From assembly GCA_958426095.1 (NCBI GenBank), contig CATZYB010000010.1:1-26778 (forward strand): DNA of 26,778 nt. Reading direction: 5' to 3'. Below, one piece after another: positions 8,864 through 16,423 of this stretch (its first letter is position 1; the number at the start of each line of letters is the position of its first letter). Both the position numbers and the translations under genes were made by a program. This DNA is from an uncultured Lachnospiraceae bacterium. GTDB taxonomy: Bacteria > Bacillota > Clostridia > Lachnospirales > Lachnospiraceae. The notes under the pieces are model-generated. The model saw only the letters and a program-made list of their open reading frames with translations, was not told the DNA's origin and did no database searches.

Positions 8864-9265
8864 ATGAAGGAATTACTATTAAAGTATAAGGAAATCATCG
8901 CTTATTTATTTTTCGGAGGTCTGACGACGGTGGTCAATATTGTCGTCTACTTTATCTGTACCAGTGTGTTGGGCTTAAATTATCTTGTGGCCAATGCTAT
9001 TTCCTGGGTAGTGTCGGTGGCTTTTGCTTATGTGACAAACCGGACATGGGTATTTGACAGTAAGGTAAAAGGTTTTTCGGCCATCCTGCGGGAAATGACG
9101 ACTTTTGTCGGCTGCCGTGTGCTTTCCGGAGTGATGGATATGGCGATTATGTTTGTCAGCGTGGATGTGATCGGCATTCCGGATAGTGCGGCGAAGTTTA
9201 TTACTCAGGTTGTCGTTGTTGTTTTAAATTACATTTTCAGCAAGTTGATTATCTTCCGGAAATAA
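8864..9265 (+). CDS. GtrA-family small polytopic membrane protein
   Basis: This 133-residue protein has four predicted membrane helices: about 10-30 (EIIAYLFFGGLTTVVNIVVYF), 36-56 (LNYLVANAISWVVSVAFAY), 75-95, and 103-125. The GtrA hallmarks are FGGLTTVVNIVVYF, the loop SWVVSVAFAYVTNRTWVF, and the end VVLNYIFSKLIIFRK. Members help move lipid-linked sugars across the membrane during glycosylation of O-antigen, teichoic acid or arabinogalactan. No glycosyltransferase gene lies nearby, so the substrate is unknown. An AAAGAGG ribosome binding site precedes ATG. It has its own promoter at 8786-8814 and ends immediately before the repeat array of htrA. Confidence 0.88.
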   Translation: MKELLLKYKEIIAYLFFGGLTTVVNIVVYFICTSVLGLNYLVANAISWVVSVAFAYVTNRTWVFDSKVKGFSAILREMTTFVGCRVLSGVMDMAIMFVSVDVIGIPDSAAKFITQVVVVVLNYIFSKLIIFRK

Positions 9266-9309
9266 TTCACAATTGAATCACAATTGAATCACAATCCATT
9301 CACAAATGC
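9266..9309 (+). promoter_or_regulatory. four 11-bp direct repeats, probable response-regulator operator of htrA
   Basis: Four tandem 11-bp units begin at 9266, 9277, 9288 and 9299, directly after the stop of the GtrA-family gene. Each has the core TCACAA at the same offset, preceded by T, A, A and T, so the hexamers TTCACA/ATCACA are spaced by exactly 5 bases. An 11-bp period puts all sites on one face of the helix. OmpR/PhoB-family regulators, for example PhoP of Bacillus (TTAACA-like boxes 5 bp apart), bind DNA this way. The last unit ends 1 base before the extended -10 element. The identity of the regulator is inference. Confidence 0.7.
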
Positions 9310-9310
9310 T

Positions 9311-9319
9311 TGTTACAAT
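9311..9319 (+). promoter_or_regulatory. extended -10 promoter element of htrA
   Basis: TGTTACAAT reads as an extended -10 (TGN followed by TACAAT at 9314-9319). The -35 position (about 9291-9296) falls inside the third direct repeat and does not resemble TTGACA, which fits an activator-dependent promoter. Transcription would start near 9326, leaving a leader of about 30 bases to the ATG at 9356. Confidence 0.6.
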
Positions 9320-9355
9320 GGCATCATAGAAATGATACAGAACGGAGGAAACATT

Positions 9356-10690
9356 ATGAGTGATTTTTATAATTACCATGAGGACAAACAAGAGTGTCCG
9401 GGACAGTCAACAAATGATTATAACTACTATCGTCAGACATCGGATGCAGAAAGAAGAACATATTCTCCTTATGATACACCAGAACCGAACAAACCCGAAA
9501 AGAAAAAAGGAAACTTTGGCGTGAAGCTGGTTAAGGCCGTGTGTCTTGGACTGGCCTTTGGGCTGGTGGCCGGAGGCGTTTTCTGGGGCATTGGAAGTGC
9601 TGTGGGTGTGACAGCCGGTAAAGGCGAAGCGTCCAATGTGGGTATGAATGTGAATATTGTGAAAACATCGTCGACGGATGTGAAGACGATCAGTGCAACG
9701 GATGTATCCGATATCGTTGAACAGTGTATGCCGTCGATCGTTGCGGTAAATACTCAGGTCGTAACGACCAGCAGCTTTTTTGGTCAGACCTATTCCCAGG
9801 AAGGAAGCGGCGCCGGTTCGGGAATTATCATGAGCGAGGCCGACGGAACCCTTTATATTATGACAAATTACCATGTTATTGAGGATTCCACAAGCATTAA
9901 TGTGACGTTCAATGACGGAAGCACGGCGGAGGCCCAGATCAAAGGTTATGATGAAACAGCCGATATTGCCGTACTTACCGTGGATTATAATTCTCTCAGT
10001 GAGGATACGAAGTCGAATATTGCAGCGGCAGTCATGGGCGATTCCGATGCACTTAAAATCGGAAACGGGGCCATTGCTATTGGTAATGCCCTTGGCTATG
10101 GTCAGTCCGTAACGACCGGCTCCATCAGCGCTGTAGACAGAGAAGTCGAAATGACCGATGGTACGATGACACTTGTACAGACCGATGCGGCTATCAATCC
10201 TGGAAACAGCGGCGGCGCCCTTTTGAATACAAGAGGTGAGGTCATCGGTGTGAATACGGTCAAATATTCCAATACGGATGTTGAAGGTATGGGATTTGCT
10301 ATTCCGATCAATTCGGCACTGGAAACTGCTCAGGGAATCATTGACGGAACAATTGTTACAAAAACTGATGAAAATACGGCTTATCTTGGTATTTCCGGCG
10401 GTACATTGACGGAAGATGAGGCAGGCAAATACGGATATCCGGCAGGTATTTATATCAGTATGGTAGCCAGAGGCTCTGCGGCAGAGCGGGCCGGACTTCA
10501 GCAGGGTGATATTATTACCGGATTTAATGGTGAGGCTATCTCAACGATGGAAGAATTGCAGGAAAAACTTGAAGCCTGCATGCCGGGAGATCAGATCACA
10601 CTGACTGTTCAGCGCCAGACAGGACGGGGTTCCTTTACAGAAAGTGAATTATCGACGATTCTCGGTTCAAAGGCGGATATGGAAGGTTAG
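9356..10690 (+). CDS. htrA: HtrA/DegP-like membrane-anchored serine protease (S1C) with PDZ domain
   Basis: The 444-residue protein has a cytoplasmic Tyr/Asn/Pro-rich head (1-55), one membrane anchor (about 60-85, AVCLGLAFGLVAGGVFWGIG) and an extracytoplasmic trypsin-like domain. The catalytic triad is His173 (TNYHVIE), Asp203 (DIAVLTVD) and Ser285 (NPGNSGGALL). A PDZ domain follows (about 343-432, GIYISMVARGSAAERAGLQQGDIITGFNG). HtrA proteases degrade or refold damaged envelope proteins. I chose ATG 9356 because GGAGG lies six bases upstream. An in-frame ATG at 9284 would lie inside the operator repeats and upstream of the predicted transcription start. The upstream operator suggests two-component stress control. 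A hairpin follows the gene. Confidence 0.95.
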   Translation: MSDFYNYHEDKQECPGQSTNDYNYYRQTSDAERRTYSPYDTPEPNKPEKKKGNFGVKLVKAVCLGLAFGLVAGGVFWGIGSAVGVTAGKGEASNVGMNVNIVKTSSTDVKTISATDVSDIVEQCMPSIVAVNTQVVTTSSFFGQTYSQEGSGAGSGIIMSEADGTLYIMTNYHVIEDSTSINVTFNDGSTAEAQIKGYDETADIAVLTVDYNSLSEDTKSNIAAAVMGDSDALKIGNGAIAIGNALGYGQSVTTGSISAVDREVEMTDGTMTLVQTDAAINPGNSGGALLNTRGEVIGVNTVKYSNTDVEGMGFAIPINSALETAQGIIDGTIVTKTDENTAYLGISGGTLTEDEAGKYGYPAGIYISMVARGSAAERAGLQQGDIITGFNGEAISTMEELQEKLEACMPGDQITLTVQRQTGRGSFTESELSTILGSKADMEG

Positions 10691-10720
10691 TATAATAAAA
10701 AAACAGAAAAAAGATTTATC

Positions 10721-10758
10721 AGGGAAAGCGGATTGCCGGGACGGCATGCGCTTTCCCT
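10721..10758 (+). terminator. two-part hairpin after htrA, possible terminator
   Basis: The outer stem AGGGAAAGCG (10721-10730) pairs perfectly with 10749-10758, and an inner stem TGCCG (10734-10738) pairs with CGGCA (10742-10746) around a GGA loop. It starts 30 bases after the stop. The bases after it (TCTGTACTATAC) lack a U-run, so it may be an RNA-stabilising hairpin or a weak terminator. Confidence 0.5.
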
Positions 10759-10819
10759 TCTGTACTATACTGTGAACACTTGACTTGACAAGGTATGTTA
10801 TAGATGCGGGAGGGACTAT

Positions 10820-12250
10820 ATGAAAGATTACGATGAAGAAGAATTAAAAGATACAAAAGATGATGCCGGGGAAAACGAGCATAAAGATGATTACGAGGAT
10901 ATTTGTTATATTTGCCGCCGACCGGAGAGCAAAGCCGGAAAATTAATCCATCTGCCAATGGAAGGGATTTGTATTTGTCCGGATTGTATGCAGCGAAGCT
11001 TTACGGCCATGAGCAATACGAACATTAATTATGAGGATTTGATGCGGAATATGAATATTCAGGATATGTTCCCGGGAAATATCCAGGACGGTATTCCGAA
11101 AAGTCAGCGGTTGAAAAAGAAGAAACCGAAGGATAAAAAAGAGCCGGCCATTGATTTAAAGCAGATTCTGCCGCCGCATCAGATTAAAGCGAGATTGGAT
11201 GATTATGTCATTGGCCAGGATTATGCAAAGAAGGTCATGTCCGTTGCGGTGTATAACCATTATAAACGGGTAGCCACCAATACAATGGATGAAATAGAGA
11301 TTGAGAAGTCGAATATGCTGATGATCGGGCCGACAGGCTGTGGAAAGACTTATCTGGTGCGTACATTGGCACGGCTTTTGGACGTACCTTTGGCCATTGC
11401 CGATGCCACATCCCTGACGGAGGCCGGTTATATCGGTGACGATATCGAGAGTGTTGTTTCTAAATTGCTTGCGGCGGCAGGCAACGATGTGGAAAAGGCA
11501 GAACGGGGAATTATCTTTATCGATGAGATCGACAAGATTGCCAAAAAGAAAAATACGACAAGCCGTGATGTCAGCGGCGAATCGGTGCAGCAGGGACTTT
11601 TAAAGCTGCTTGAGGGCAGCGATGTGGAAGTTCCGGTCGGCGCCAGCAGCAAAAACGCCATGGTTCCACTGACAACGGTAAATACGAGAAATATTTTGTT
11701 TATCTGCGGCGGTGCATTCCCGGATTTGGAAGGCATTATCAAAGCACGGTTAAATAAGACAAGCGGTATCGGCTTTGGGGCAATGCTGTCCGACGCCCAT
11801 GACCAGGACGCGGATATTATGAGCCAGGTGACGATCGATGATCTGAGGGAGTTTGGCATGATTCCAGAGTTCATCGGACGTCTGCCAGTGATCTTTACGC
11901 TGAAAGGCCTGGATGAAGCAGCCCTTGTTAAGATTTTAAAAGAGCCGAAAAATGCCATTATCAAACAGTACCAGAAATTGCTGGCACTGGATGAGGTGGA
12001 TCTCCAGTTTGATGACGGAGCCCTTGAAGCAATCGCCAAAAGAGCGATTAAAAAGAAAACCGGAGCCAGGGCGCTGCGGTCTATTATTGAGGAACTTATG
12101 CTGGATATTATGTATGAGATCCCGAAGGATGATAATATCGGACGGGTGACGATCACACAGCCTTACGTAGAGCATACGGGAGGACCTCTTATTGAGATGC
12201 GGGGTGTTTTCAGTCTGCCGAATAAAACGCCGATGGCGGGCATAGAATAG
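10820..12250 (+). CDS. clpX: ClpX-like AAA+ unfoldase, divergent paralogue
   Basis: The 476-residue protein has ClpX architecture but differs in detail. A very acidic head (1-27) precedes a ClpX-type zinc finger (Cys29-x2-Cys32 ... Cys53-x2-Cys56, with KLIHLP between). Walker A is GPTGCGKT (170-177), Walker B is IIFIDEID (Asp235-Glu236), and sensor II is GARALR. The IGF loop needed for docking on ClpP is present (317-319, SGIGFGAML), so it could feed a ClpP; no clpP lies in this window. The pore-1 loop reads GYIG (203-206) instead of the usual GYVG, and the RKH position reads SKN in GASSKNA. These changes and the N-terminal extension suggest a second ClpX with altered substrate choice. GGAGGG precedes ATG. 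The Csp-like protease follows 27 bp downstream. Confidence 0.88.
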   Translation: MKDYDEEELKDTKDDAGENEHKDDYEDICYICRRPESKAGKLIHLPMEGICICPDCMQRSFTAMSNTNINYEDLMRNMNIQDMFPGNIQDGIPKSQRLKKKKPKDKKEPAIDLKQILPPHQIKARLDDYVIGQDYAKKVMSVAVYNHYKRVATNTMDEIEIEKSNMLMIGPTGCGKTYLVRTLARLLDVPLAIADATSLTEAGYIGDDIESVVSKLLAAAGNDVEKAERGIIFIDEIDKIAKKKNTTSRDVSGESVQQGLLKLLEGSDVEVPVGASSKNAMVPLTTVNTRNILFICGGAFPDLEGIIKARLNKTSGIGFGAMLSDAHDQDADIMSQVTIDDLREFGMIPEFIGRLPVIFTLKGLDEAALVKILKEPKNAIIKQYQKLLALDEVDLQFDDGALEAIAKRAIKKKTGARALRSIIEELMLDIMYEIPKDDNIGRVTITQPYVEHTGGPLIEMRGVFSLPNKTPMAGIE

Positions 12251-12277
12251 ACTGATATAAATCCAGGAGTGATCTGA

Positions 12278-13996
12278 TTGGCTTTGACGGAGGAGCAGTT
12301 ACGCTGCCGTGACATTATCCTGTCGCAGAATTATGCGGATTTTATTGTCGAATATGGCGGGAATGTGGACGTCATGGTAAATACTTATAATCCATCCTGC
12401 TATGAGGTGATCAACAGTAATTTTGTGGTCATTCATAAACCGCTTCCTGAGGATGGACAGCTGAATCCGGATGAGTATGGATATAATATGATTCCTGCTG
12501 TGATGGGGTTAATGGATACGACCAGTATGGAGCAGAGCGGTATTCTGCCGGTGCATTACAGTCCGGGCTCCGGGTATCGGGGCAGCGGGGTGATGATTAG
12601 CGTTATCGATACCGGGATTGATTATACCCATCCGGCCTTTCGGTTTTCCAATGGCTCTACCCGGATATTGTCGCTATGGGACCAGACAGTTATGTCGGAT
12701 CATGTGCCGGAACAATTTCCTTATGGAACATTATATACGAGTGATGATATTAATCGGGCTTTGATGTCGGAGGAACCGTCAGAAATTGTTCCATCCCGGG
12801 ATGGGGAAGGACATGGCACCTTTATGGCCGGAATCATTGCGGGCAGTGAAGATGTGGAGAACAGCTTTATCGGCGCAGCGCCGGAGGCTTCGATTATTGC
12901 GGTTAAATTAAAACCGGCCAAGGATTATCTGAGAGATTATTATGTTTTAAAAGAAGGCTCTGTGGCTTTTCAGGAAACGGATATTTTTATGGCAGTTCAG
13001 TTTTCACTGAGCCAGGCCGTTAAATACCAGATGCCGCTGGTCATCTGTCTGGGCATCGGCAACAGTCTGGACAGTCACGAAGGAACTTCCAGTCTCAGTC
13101 TGTATTTAAACAGCGTCAATAATCTGACTGGCGTATGTATCACCGTTGCTGCCGGAAATGAGCTGGGGCGGGCCCACCATTTTTCGGGGTTTATTCCCGG
13201 CAAAGATGACAGTCAGAATGTGGAACTCCGGGTGGGCGAAAATGAGCGGGGATTCCAAATGGAAATATGGGGCTCTCTTGCAGACGTCTTTTCGGTGGAA
13301 ATCATTTCGCCGGAAGGGGAGCGAATCGCCAGAAGCCAGTCCCGGCTTGGCGTATCTCAGAGGGTGCGGCTCTTATTTGAGGAGACGGAAATTTATATTG
13401 CAGATAAATCGGTGGGGCTTACGAGCGGTCAGTTCCTCATGGTTTTGCAATTTCGGGACCCAACGCCTGGCATATGGTCTTTGAGAGTATACGGTGACCG
13501 TATTTCCGATGGACGTTTTGACATTTGGCTTCCGATGGAGAAGTTTATTGAAGAAGATACCTATTTTCTCAGTCCGGATCCGGAGATTACTCTATCTTCC
13601 ATGGCGACTACCAGTTCATTGGTGGTGGCGGCCAATTATAACCATTATAACGACAGTCTCTATATTCACTCCAGCCGGGGCTACACGGCTTCCGGGTTTA
13701 TCAAGCCGGATATTGCAGCGCCGGGGGTGGATGTGTTCGGACCGCTTCCCGGGGGACGGTACGGACAGATGACCGGTTCCAGTGTTTCGGCGGCCCATGC
13801 GGCCGGTGCGGCGGCGCTTTTATTGGAATGGGGATTGATTCGAATAATCATTGTGAATATGGATGGTAATGATATTCGCCGTCTCCTGATCCAGGGGGCT
13901 GTTCGGAAGGGCAGTGATGAGTTCCCGAATCGGGGATGGGGATATGGTGCGATGAATTTGAAAAATACCTTTGAAACTTTACGTGTTCTGCGGTAG
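12278..13996 (+). CDS. S8 (subtilisin-like) peptidase, Csp-like, no signal peptide
   Basis: The 572-residue subtilase has the triad Asp111 (ISVIDTGIDYTHPAF), His179 (DGEGHGTFMAGIIAG) and Ser502 (MTGSSVSAAHAAG), with oxyanion Asn294 (VAAGNE). The Ser motif is GSSVSAAHAAG where classical subtilases have GTSMAxPHVAG; the Pro is Ala, but the catalytic Ser is kept. Residues 1-90 look like a short prodomain, and about 300-440 is the jelly-roll insert seen in clostridial Csp proteases. Csp proteins process spore cortex hydrolases in Clostridium; many gut Lachnospiraceae carry related ones of unknown role. There is no signal peptide. The TTG start at 12278 has AGGAG eight bases upstream. The 27-bp gap to the clpX-like gene indicates an operon. 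Confidence 0.88.
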   Translation: MALTEEQLRCRDIILSQNYADFIVEYGGNVDVMVNTYNPSCYEVINSNFVVIHKPLPEDGQLNPDEYGYNMIPAVMGLMDTTSMEQSGILPVHYSPGSGYRGSGVMISVIDTGIDYTHPAFRFSNGSTRILSLWDQTVMSDHVPEQFPYGTLYTSDDINRALMSEEPSEIVPSRDGEGHGTFMAGIIAGSEDVENSFIGAAPEASIIAVKLKPAKDYLRDYYVLKEGSVAFQETDIFMAVQFSLSQAVKYQMPLVICLGIGNSLDSHEGTSSLSLYLNSVNNLTGVCITVAAGNELGRAHHFSGFIPGKDDSQNVELRVGENERGFQMEIWGSLADVFSVEIISPEGERIARSQSRLGVSQRVRLLFEETEIYIADKSVGLTSGQFLMVLQFRDPTPGIWSLRVYGDRISDGRFDIWLPMEKFIEEDTYFLSPDPEITLSSMATTSSLVVAANYNHYNDSLYIHSSRGYTASGFIKPDIAAPGVDVFGPLPGGRYGQMTGSSVSAAHAAGAAALLLEWGLIRIIIVNMDGNDIRRLLIQGAVRKGSDEFPNRGWGYGAMNLKNTFETLRVLR

Positions 13997-14022
13997 AATA
14001 GAAGAAAAAAGGAGGTACACTG

Positions 14023-14520
14023 ATGGCATTTATTGATGATTTAAAACAGGGTCTTAGTGACGTGACAAAAACAGTTTACGAAAAATCTGAACAGTTTGTA
14101 GGTATTCAGAAATTACGTTTAAAAAAGAATTCTTTGAACAGCGAATTAAAGGCAACCTATGTTGAAATCGGCAAGATGGTTTATGAAGAGAAAAAAGTGG
14201 GCGCAGAATTTTCTGGTCCGGTTGTCCAGTTGTGCCAGAAAGTTGATATGGGTCTGGAAGCGATTCAGGAAGTGGAAGCACAGATTGAAGAAGCAAAAAT
14301 CAGAAATGAAGTTGAAGATGATTTTGATGTAGACGATATTTTTGAAGATGAAGCTGAAGAAGCTATTGTTGAAGCTGAAGAAGCTATTGTTGAAGCTGAA
14401 GAAGCTATTACTGAAGCTGAAGAAGCTGTAGCTGAAGCGGAGGAAGCGGCAGAGGCCGCAGAGGCGGTAGCCGAAGAAGTGATCGCGGAAGCGGAAGAGA
14501 CTGTAAAAGAAGAAAATTAA
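14023..14520 (+). CDS. small acidic coiled-coil protein with Ala/Glu heptad repeats
   Basis: This 165-residue protein belongs to no family I recognise. Residues 1-85 form an amphipathic, moderately basic helical region (FIDDLKQGLSDVTKTVYEKS, then YVEIGKMVYEEKK) with some likeness to small zinc-ribbon-less helical proteins common in Firmicutes. Residues 86-108 are very acidic (DDFDVDDIFEDEAEE). From about 109 to the end the protein is built of seven-residue units of the type EAEEAIV, predicted to be a continuous helix. No signal peptide or membrane helix is seen. A near-consensus GGAGGT site precedes ATG, so it is probably well translated. It starts 26 bp after the S8 protease gene and ends before a strong hairpin, so it may be the last gene of the clpX-like/S8 transcript. 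Function unknown. Confidence 0.8.
   Translation: MAFIDDLKQGLSDVTKTVYEKSEQFVGIQKLRLKKNSLNSELKATYVEIGKMVYEEKKVGAEFSGPVVQLCQKVDMGLEAIQEVEAQIEEAKIRNEVEDDFDVDDIFEDEAEEAIVEAEEAIVEAEEAITEAEEAVAEAEEAAEAAEAVAEEVIAEAEETVKEEN
14350..14454 (+). repeat. 21-bp tandem repeats coding for Glu/Ala heptads
   Basis: Units start at 14350, 14371, 14392 and 14413, with a decayed fifth at 14434. The first two are identical, the third differs only in its last codon (Val to Thr), and the fourth only in its last two codons (Ile-Val to Val-Ala). The fifth uses other codons for nearly the same residues. The period keeps frame, so slippage would change protein length by whole heptads. Confidence 0.9.
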
Positions 14521-14534
14521 TTTGATGAATTGGG

Positions 14535-14560
14535 AACTGGCACGCATTTGCGTGCCAGTT
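14535..14560 (+). terminator. hairpin after the coiled-coil gene, probable terminator
   Basis: A perfect 11-bp stem AACTGGCACGC (14535-14545) pairs with 14550-14560 around an ATTT loop. It starts 14 bases after the stop codon. The tail is TCTGGGTC, so the U-run is very short. It overlaps an upstream in-frame ATG (14530) of the aminopeptidase P frame, which argues against that start. Confidence 0.6.
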
Positions 14561-14595
14561 TCTGGGTCAGAGAGTATTTGGAAAAGAGGATAAGC

Positions 14596-16395
14596 ATGAC
14601 AGTGTTTGACGAACGGATCAGGTTATTGCGGGAAGCGATGAAAGTTGAAAATATTGATTTTTATATGATACCCACAGCGGATGACCATGCTTCCGAATAT
14701 GTCAGTGATTTTTATAAAGTAAGAAACTATTACGCCGGATTTACCGGGTCGGCCGGGACTCTCCTGATCGGCATGGAGATGGCCGGACTCTGGACCGATG
14801 GCAGATATTTTATACAGGCGGAGAATCAGCTTGCAGGCAGTCAGGTCCGGTTGTTTCGCATGGGCAGCGCCGGTGTGCCGACGGTATATGAATATTTAAA
14901 AGAACACATGCCGGAGGGCGGTACATTGGCCTTTGACGGACAGGTAGTGGATCTGGCCCAGGGCAGGGGCTATGAAACAATGCTGGCCTCGAAACGGGGG
15001 CGGGTTTTATGGGATCATGACCTGGCCGGAAGTTTCTGGAAAGAACGTCCGGAACGCTCTGCTGAACCGGTATATATGCTGGATATAAAATATGCGGGGA
15101 AAAGCCGCCGTAAGAAGCTTTCCGAACTTCGTCAGTACATGGAACAGAAAGGCGGGGATGAGGCGCTTCTTTCCTCTCTGGAAGATATTGCCTGGCTGCT
15201 GAATCTTCGGGGAAATGATGTAAAACATACGCCGGTGTTTCTGGCTTTTGCCAAAATTGATAAAGCGTCCGTTCAGCTTTATGCAGATAGAAGCGCTTTT
15301 TCCGAAAAAGTGACAGCGGCTTTAGCAGAGGACGGCGTCATTTTAAAACCCTATATGGAGGTTTATGACGACTTGAAAAAGCTTTCCAAAGAGAAGCTTA
15401 TGTACGATCCGGTGAAGGTGAATTATGCCCTCAGTCAATGTGTCCCGGAAAGTGTTTTGGTGATTTCTTCGGACATTAATGAAATGATTCCAAAGTCTGT
15501 AAAAAATGAAACGGAGTTGGATAATCTTCGGCAGATTCACATTAAAGACGGGGTGGCTGTCACAAAATTTATGTATTGGCTGAAAACAAATGTGGGAAGA
15601 ATACCTATATCGGAAATCAGCGCTTCCGATTATCTGGAAAAACTCCGTTCCGATATTGATACTTATCTGGATTTGAGTTTTGATACGATCTCTGCTTATA
15701 AGGCCAATGCAGCCATGATGCATTACAGTGCAGTGCCGGAAACGGATGCAGTATTGGAACCGTCGGGCATGCTTCTCGTGGATTCAGGCGGCCAATATTA
15801 TGAAGGAACGACAGATATTACCCGAACTTTCATTTTGGGGCCGATTTCTGAGGATGAGAAAAAACATTTTACGCTGGTTGCCAAGTCTATGCTGAATCTG
15901 GCCAATGCAAAATTTCTTTATGGCTGTTCCGGCTACAATCTGGATATTCTGGCCCGGGGACCGCTCTGGAACCTGGGAATCGATTATCAGTGCGGGACAG
16001 GCCACGGCGTCGGTTATCTGCTGAGTGTGCATGAAGGACCTAATGGATTCCGGTGGAAACAGGTGCCGGGACGGAGCGGCTTTTCGGTTCTTGAAGCCGG
16101 CATGGTGACCACAGACGAGCCGGGCGTCTATATCGAGGGCAGTCATGGTATCCGTACAGAAAACGAACTCATATGTGTTCTGGATGAAAAAAATAATTAT
16201 GGACAGTTCATGCGGTTTGAAATGCTGACCTGGGCGCCGATCGATCTGGATGGTATCGATATTCGATGGCTGAATCCGGAGGATATAGACCAATTAAATA
16301 CATATCACCAGATGGTCTATGAAAAAATCAGCTCTTACCTGGATGCGGATGAAAAAGCCTGGCTGCGTCATTATACCCGGCCATTGGGGAAATAA
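14596..16395 (+). CDS. Xaa-Pro aminopeptidase (aminopeptidase P, M24B family, long three-domain form)
   Basis: The 599-residue cytosolic metallopeptidase removes an N-terminal residue preceding proline. It has the long form (two creatinase-like N-terminal domains plus catalytic domain) resembling eukaryotic cytosolic aminopeptidase P rather than the ~440-residue E. coli PepP. The dinuclear metal ligands are visible: Asp396 (LLVDSGGQ), Asp407 (GTTDITRTF), His470 (GTGHGVGYLLSVHEGP), Glu508 (TDEPGVYIEGS) and Glu522 (IRTENE). Domain I begins RIRLLREAMKVENIDFYMIP and contains GFTGSAGTLLIG and WTDGRYFIQA. I chose ATG 14596 because AAGAGGA lies just upstream and the homologous region begins here; the longer frame from 14530 starts before the hairpin at 14535-14560. 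It is probably the last gene of the proteolysis cluster. Confidence 0.93.
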   Translation: MTVFDERIRLLREAMKVENIDFYMIPTADDHASEYVSDFYKVRNYYAGFTGSAGTLLIGMEMAGLWTDGRYFIQAENQLAGSQVRLFRMGSAGVPTVYEYLKEHMPEGGTLAFDGQVVDLAQGRGYETMLASKRGRVLWDHDLAGSFWKERPERSAEPVYMLDIKYAGKSRRKKLSELRQYMEQKGGDEALLSSLEDIAWLLNLRGNDVKHTPVFLAFAKIDKASVQLYADRSAFSEKVTAALAEDGVILKPYMEVYDDLKKLSKEKLMYDPVKVNYALSQCVPESVLVISSDINEMIPKSVKNETELDNLRQIHIKDGVAVTKFMYWLKTNVGRIPISEISASDYLEKLRSDIDTYLDLSFDTISAYKANAAMMHYSAVPETDAVLEPSGMLLVDSGGQYYEGTTDITRTFILGPISEDEKKHFTLVAKSMLNLANAKFLYGCSGYNLDILARGPLWNLGIDYQCGTGHGVGYLLSVHEGPNGFRWKQVPGRSGFSVLEAGMVTTDEPGVYIEGSHGIRTENELICVLDEKNNYGQFMRFEMLTWAPIDLDGIDIRWLNPEDIDQLNTYHQMVYEKISSYLDADEKAWLRHYTRPLGK

Positions 16396-16423
16396 TAATA
16401 GAAATTTTCGGAGGGTAACCGGA

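Noticed and set aside
9284..9355. Longer N-terminus for HtrA from ATG 9284
   Set aside because: It lies within the operator repeats and upstream of the predicted transcription start, with no ribosome binding site; ATG 9356 has GGAGG at the right spacing.
10761..10803. Promoter for the ClpX-like gene (TTGACA at 10785, TATACT at 10766, TGTTATAGA at 10796)
   Set aside because: No pair has usable spacing, and the extended -10-like TGTTATAGA would start transcription inside the ribosome binding site.
11428..12156. 242-codon open frame on the - strand
   Set aside because: It lies wholly opposite the ClpX-like gene; its Ser/Ile-rich composition mirrors the + strand codons and it has no motif or ribosome binding site.
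13840..13870. Possible frameshift in the S8 protease (Ile-rich stretch GLIRIIIVNMDG)
   Set aside because: The frame is the same and family-like on both sides (ALLLEWG before, DIRRLLIQGA after), so it is probably a local sequence difference.
14350..14454. CRISPR-like array
   Set aside because: The units are contiguous with no spacers and keep a coding frame.
14530..14595. Longer N-terminus for aminopeptidase P from ATG 14530
   Set aside because: It would include the terminator-like hairpin at 14535-14560, and the extra residues are not family-like; ATG 14596 has its own ribosome binding site.
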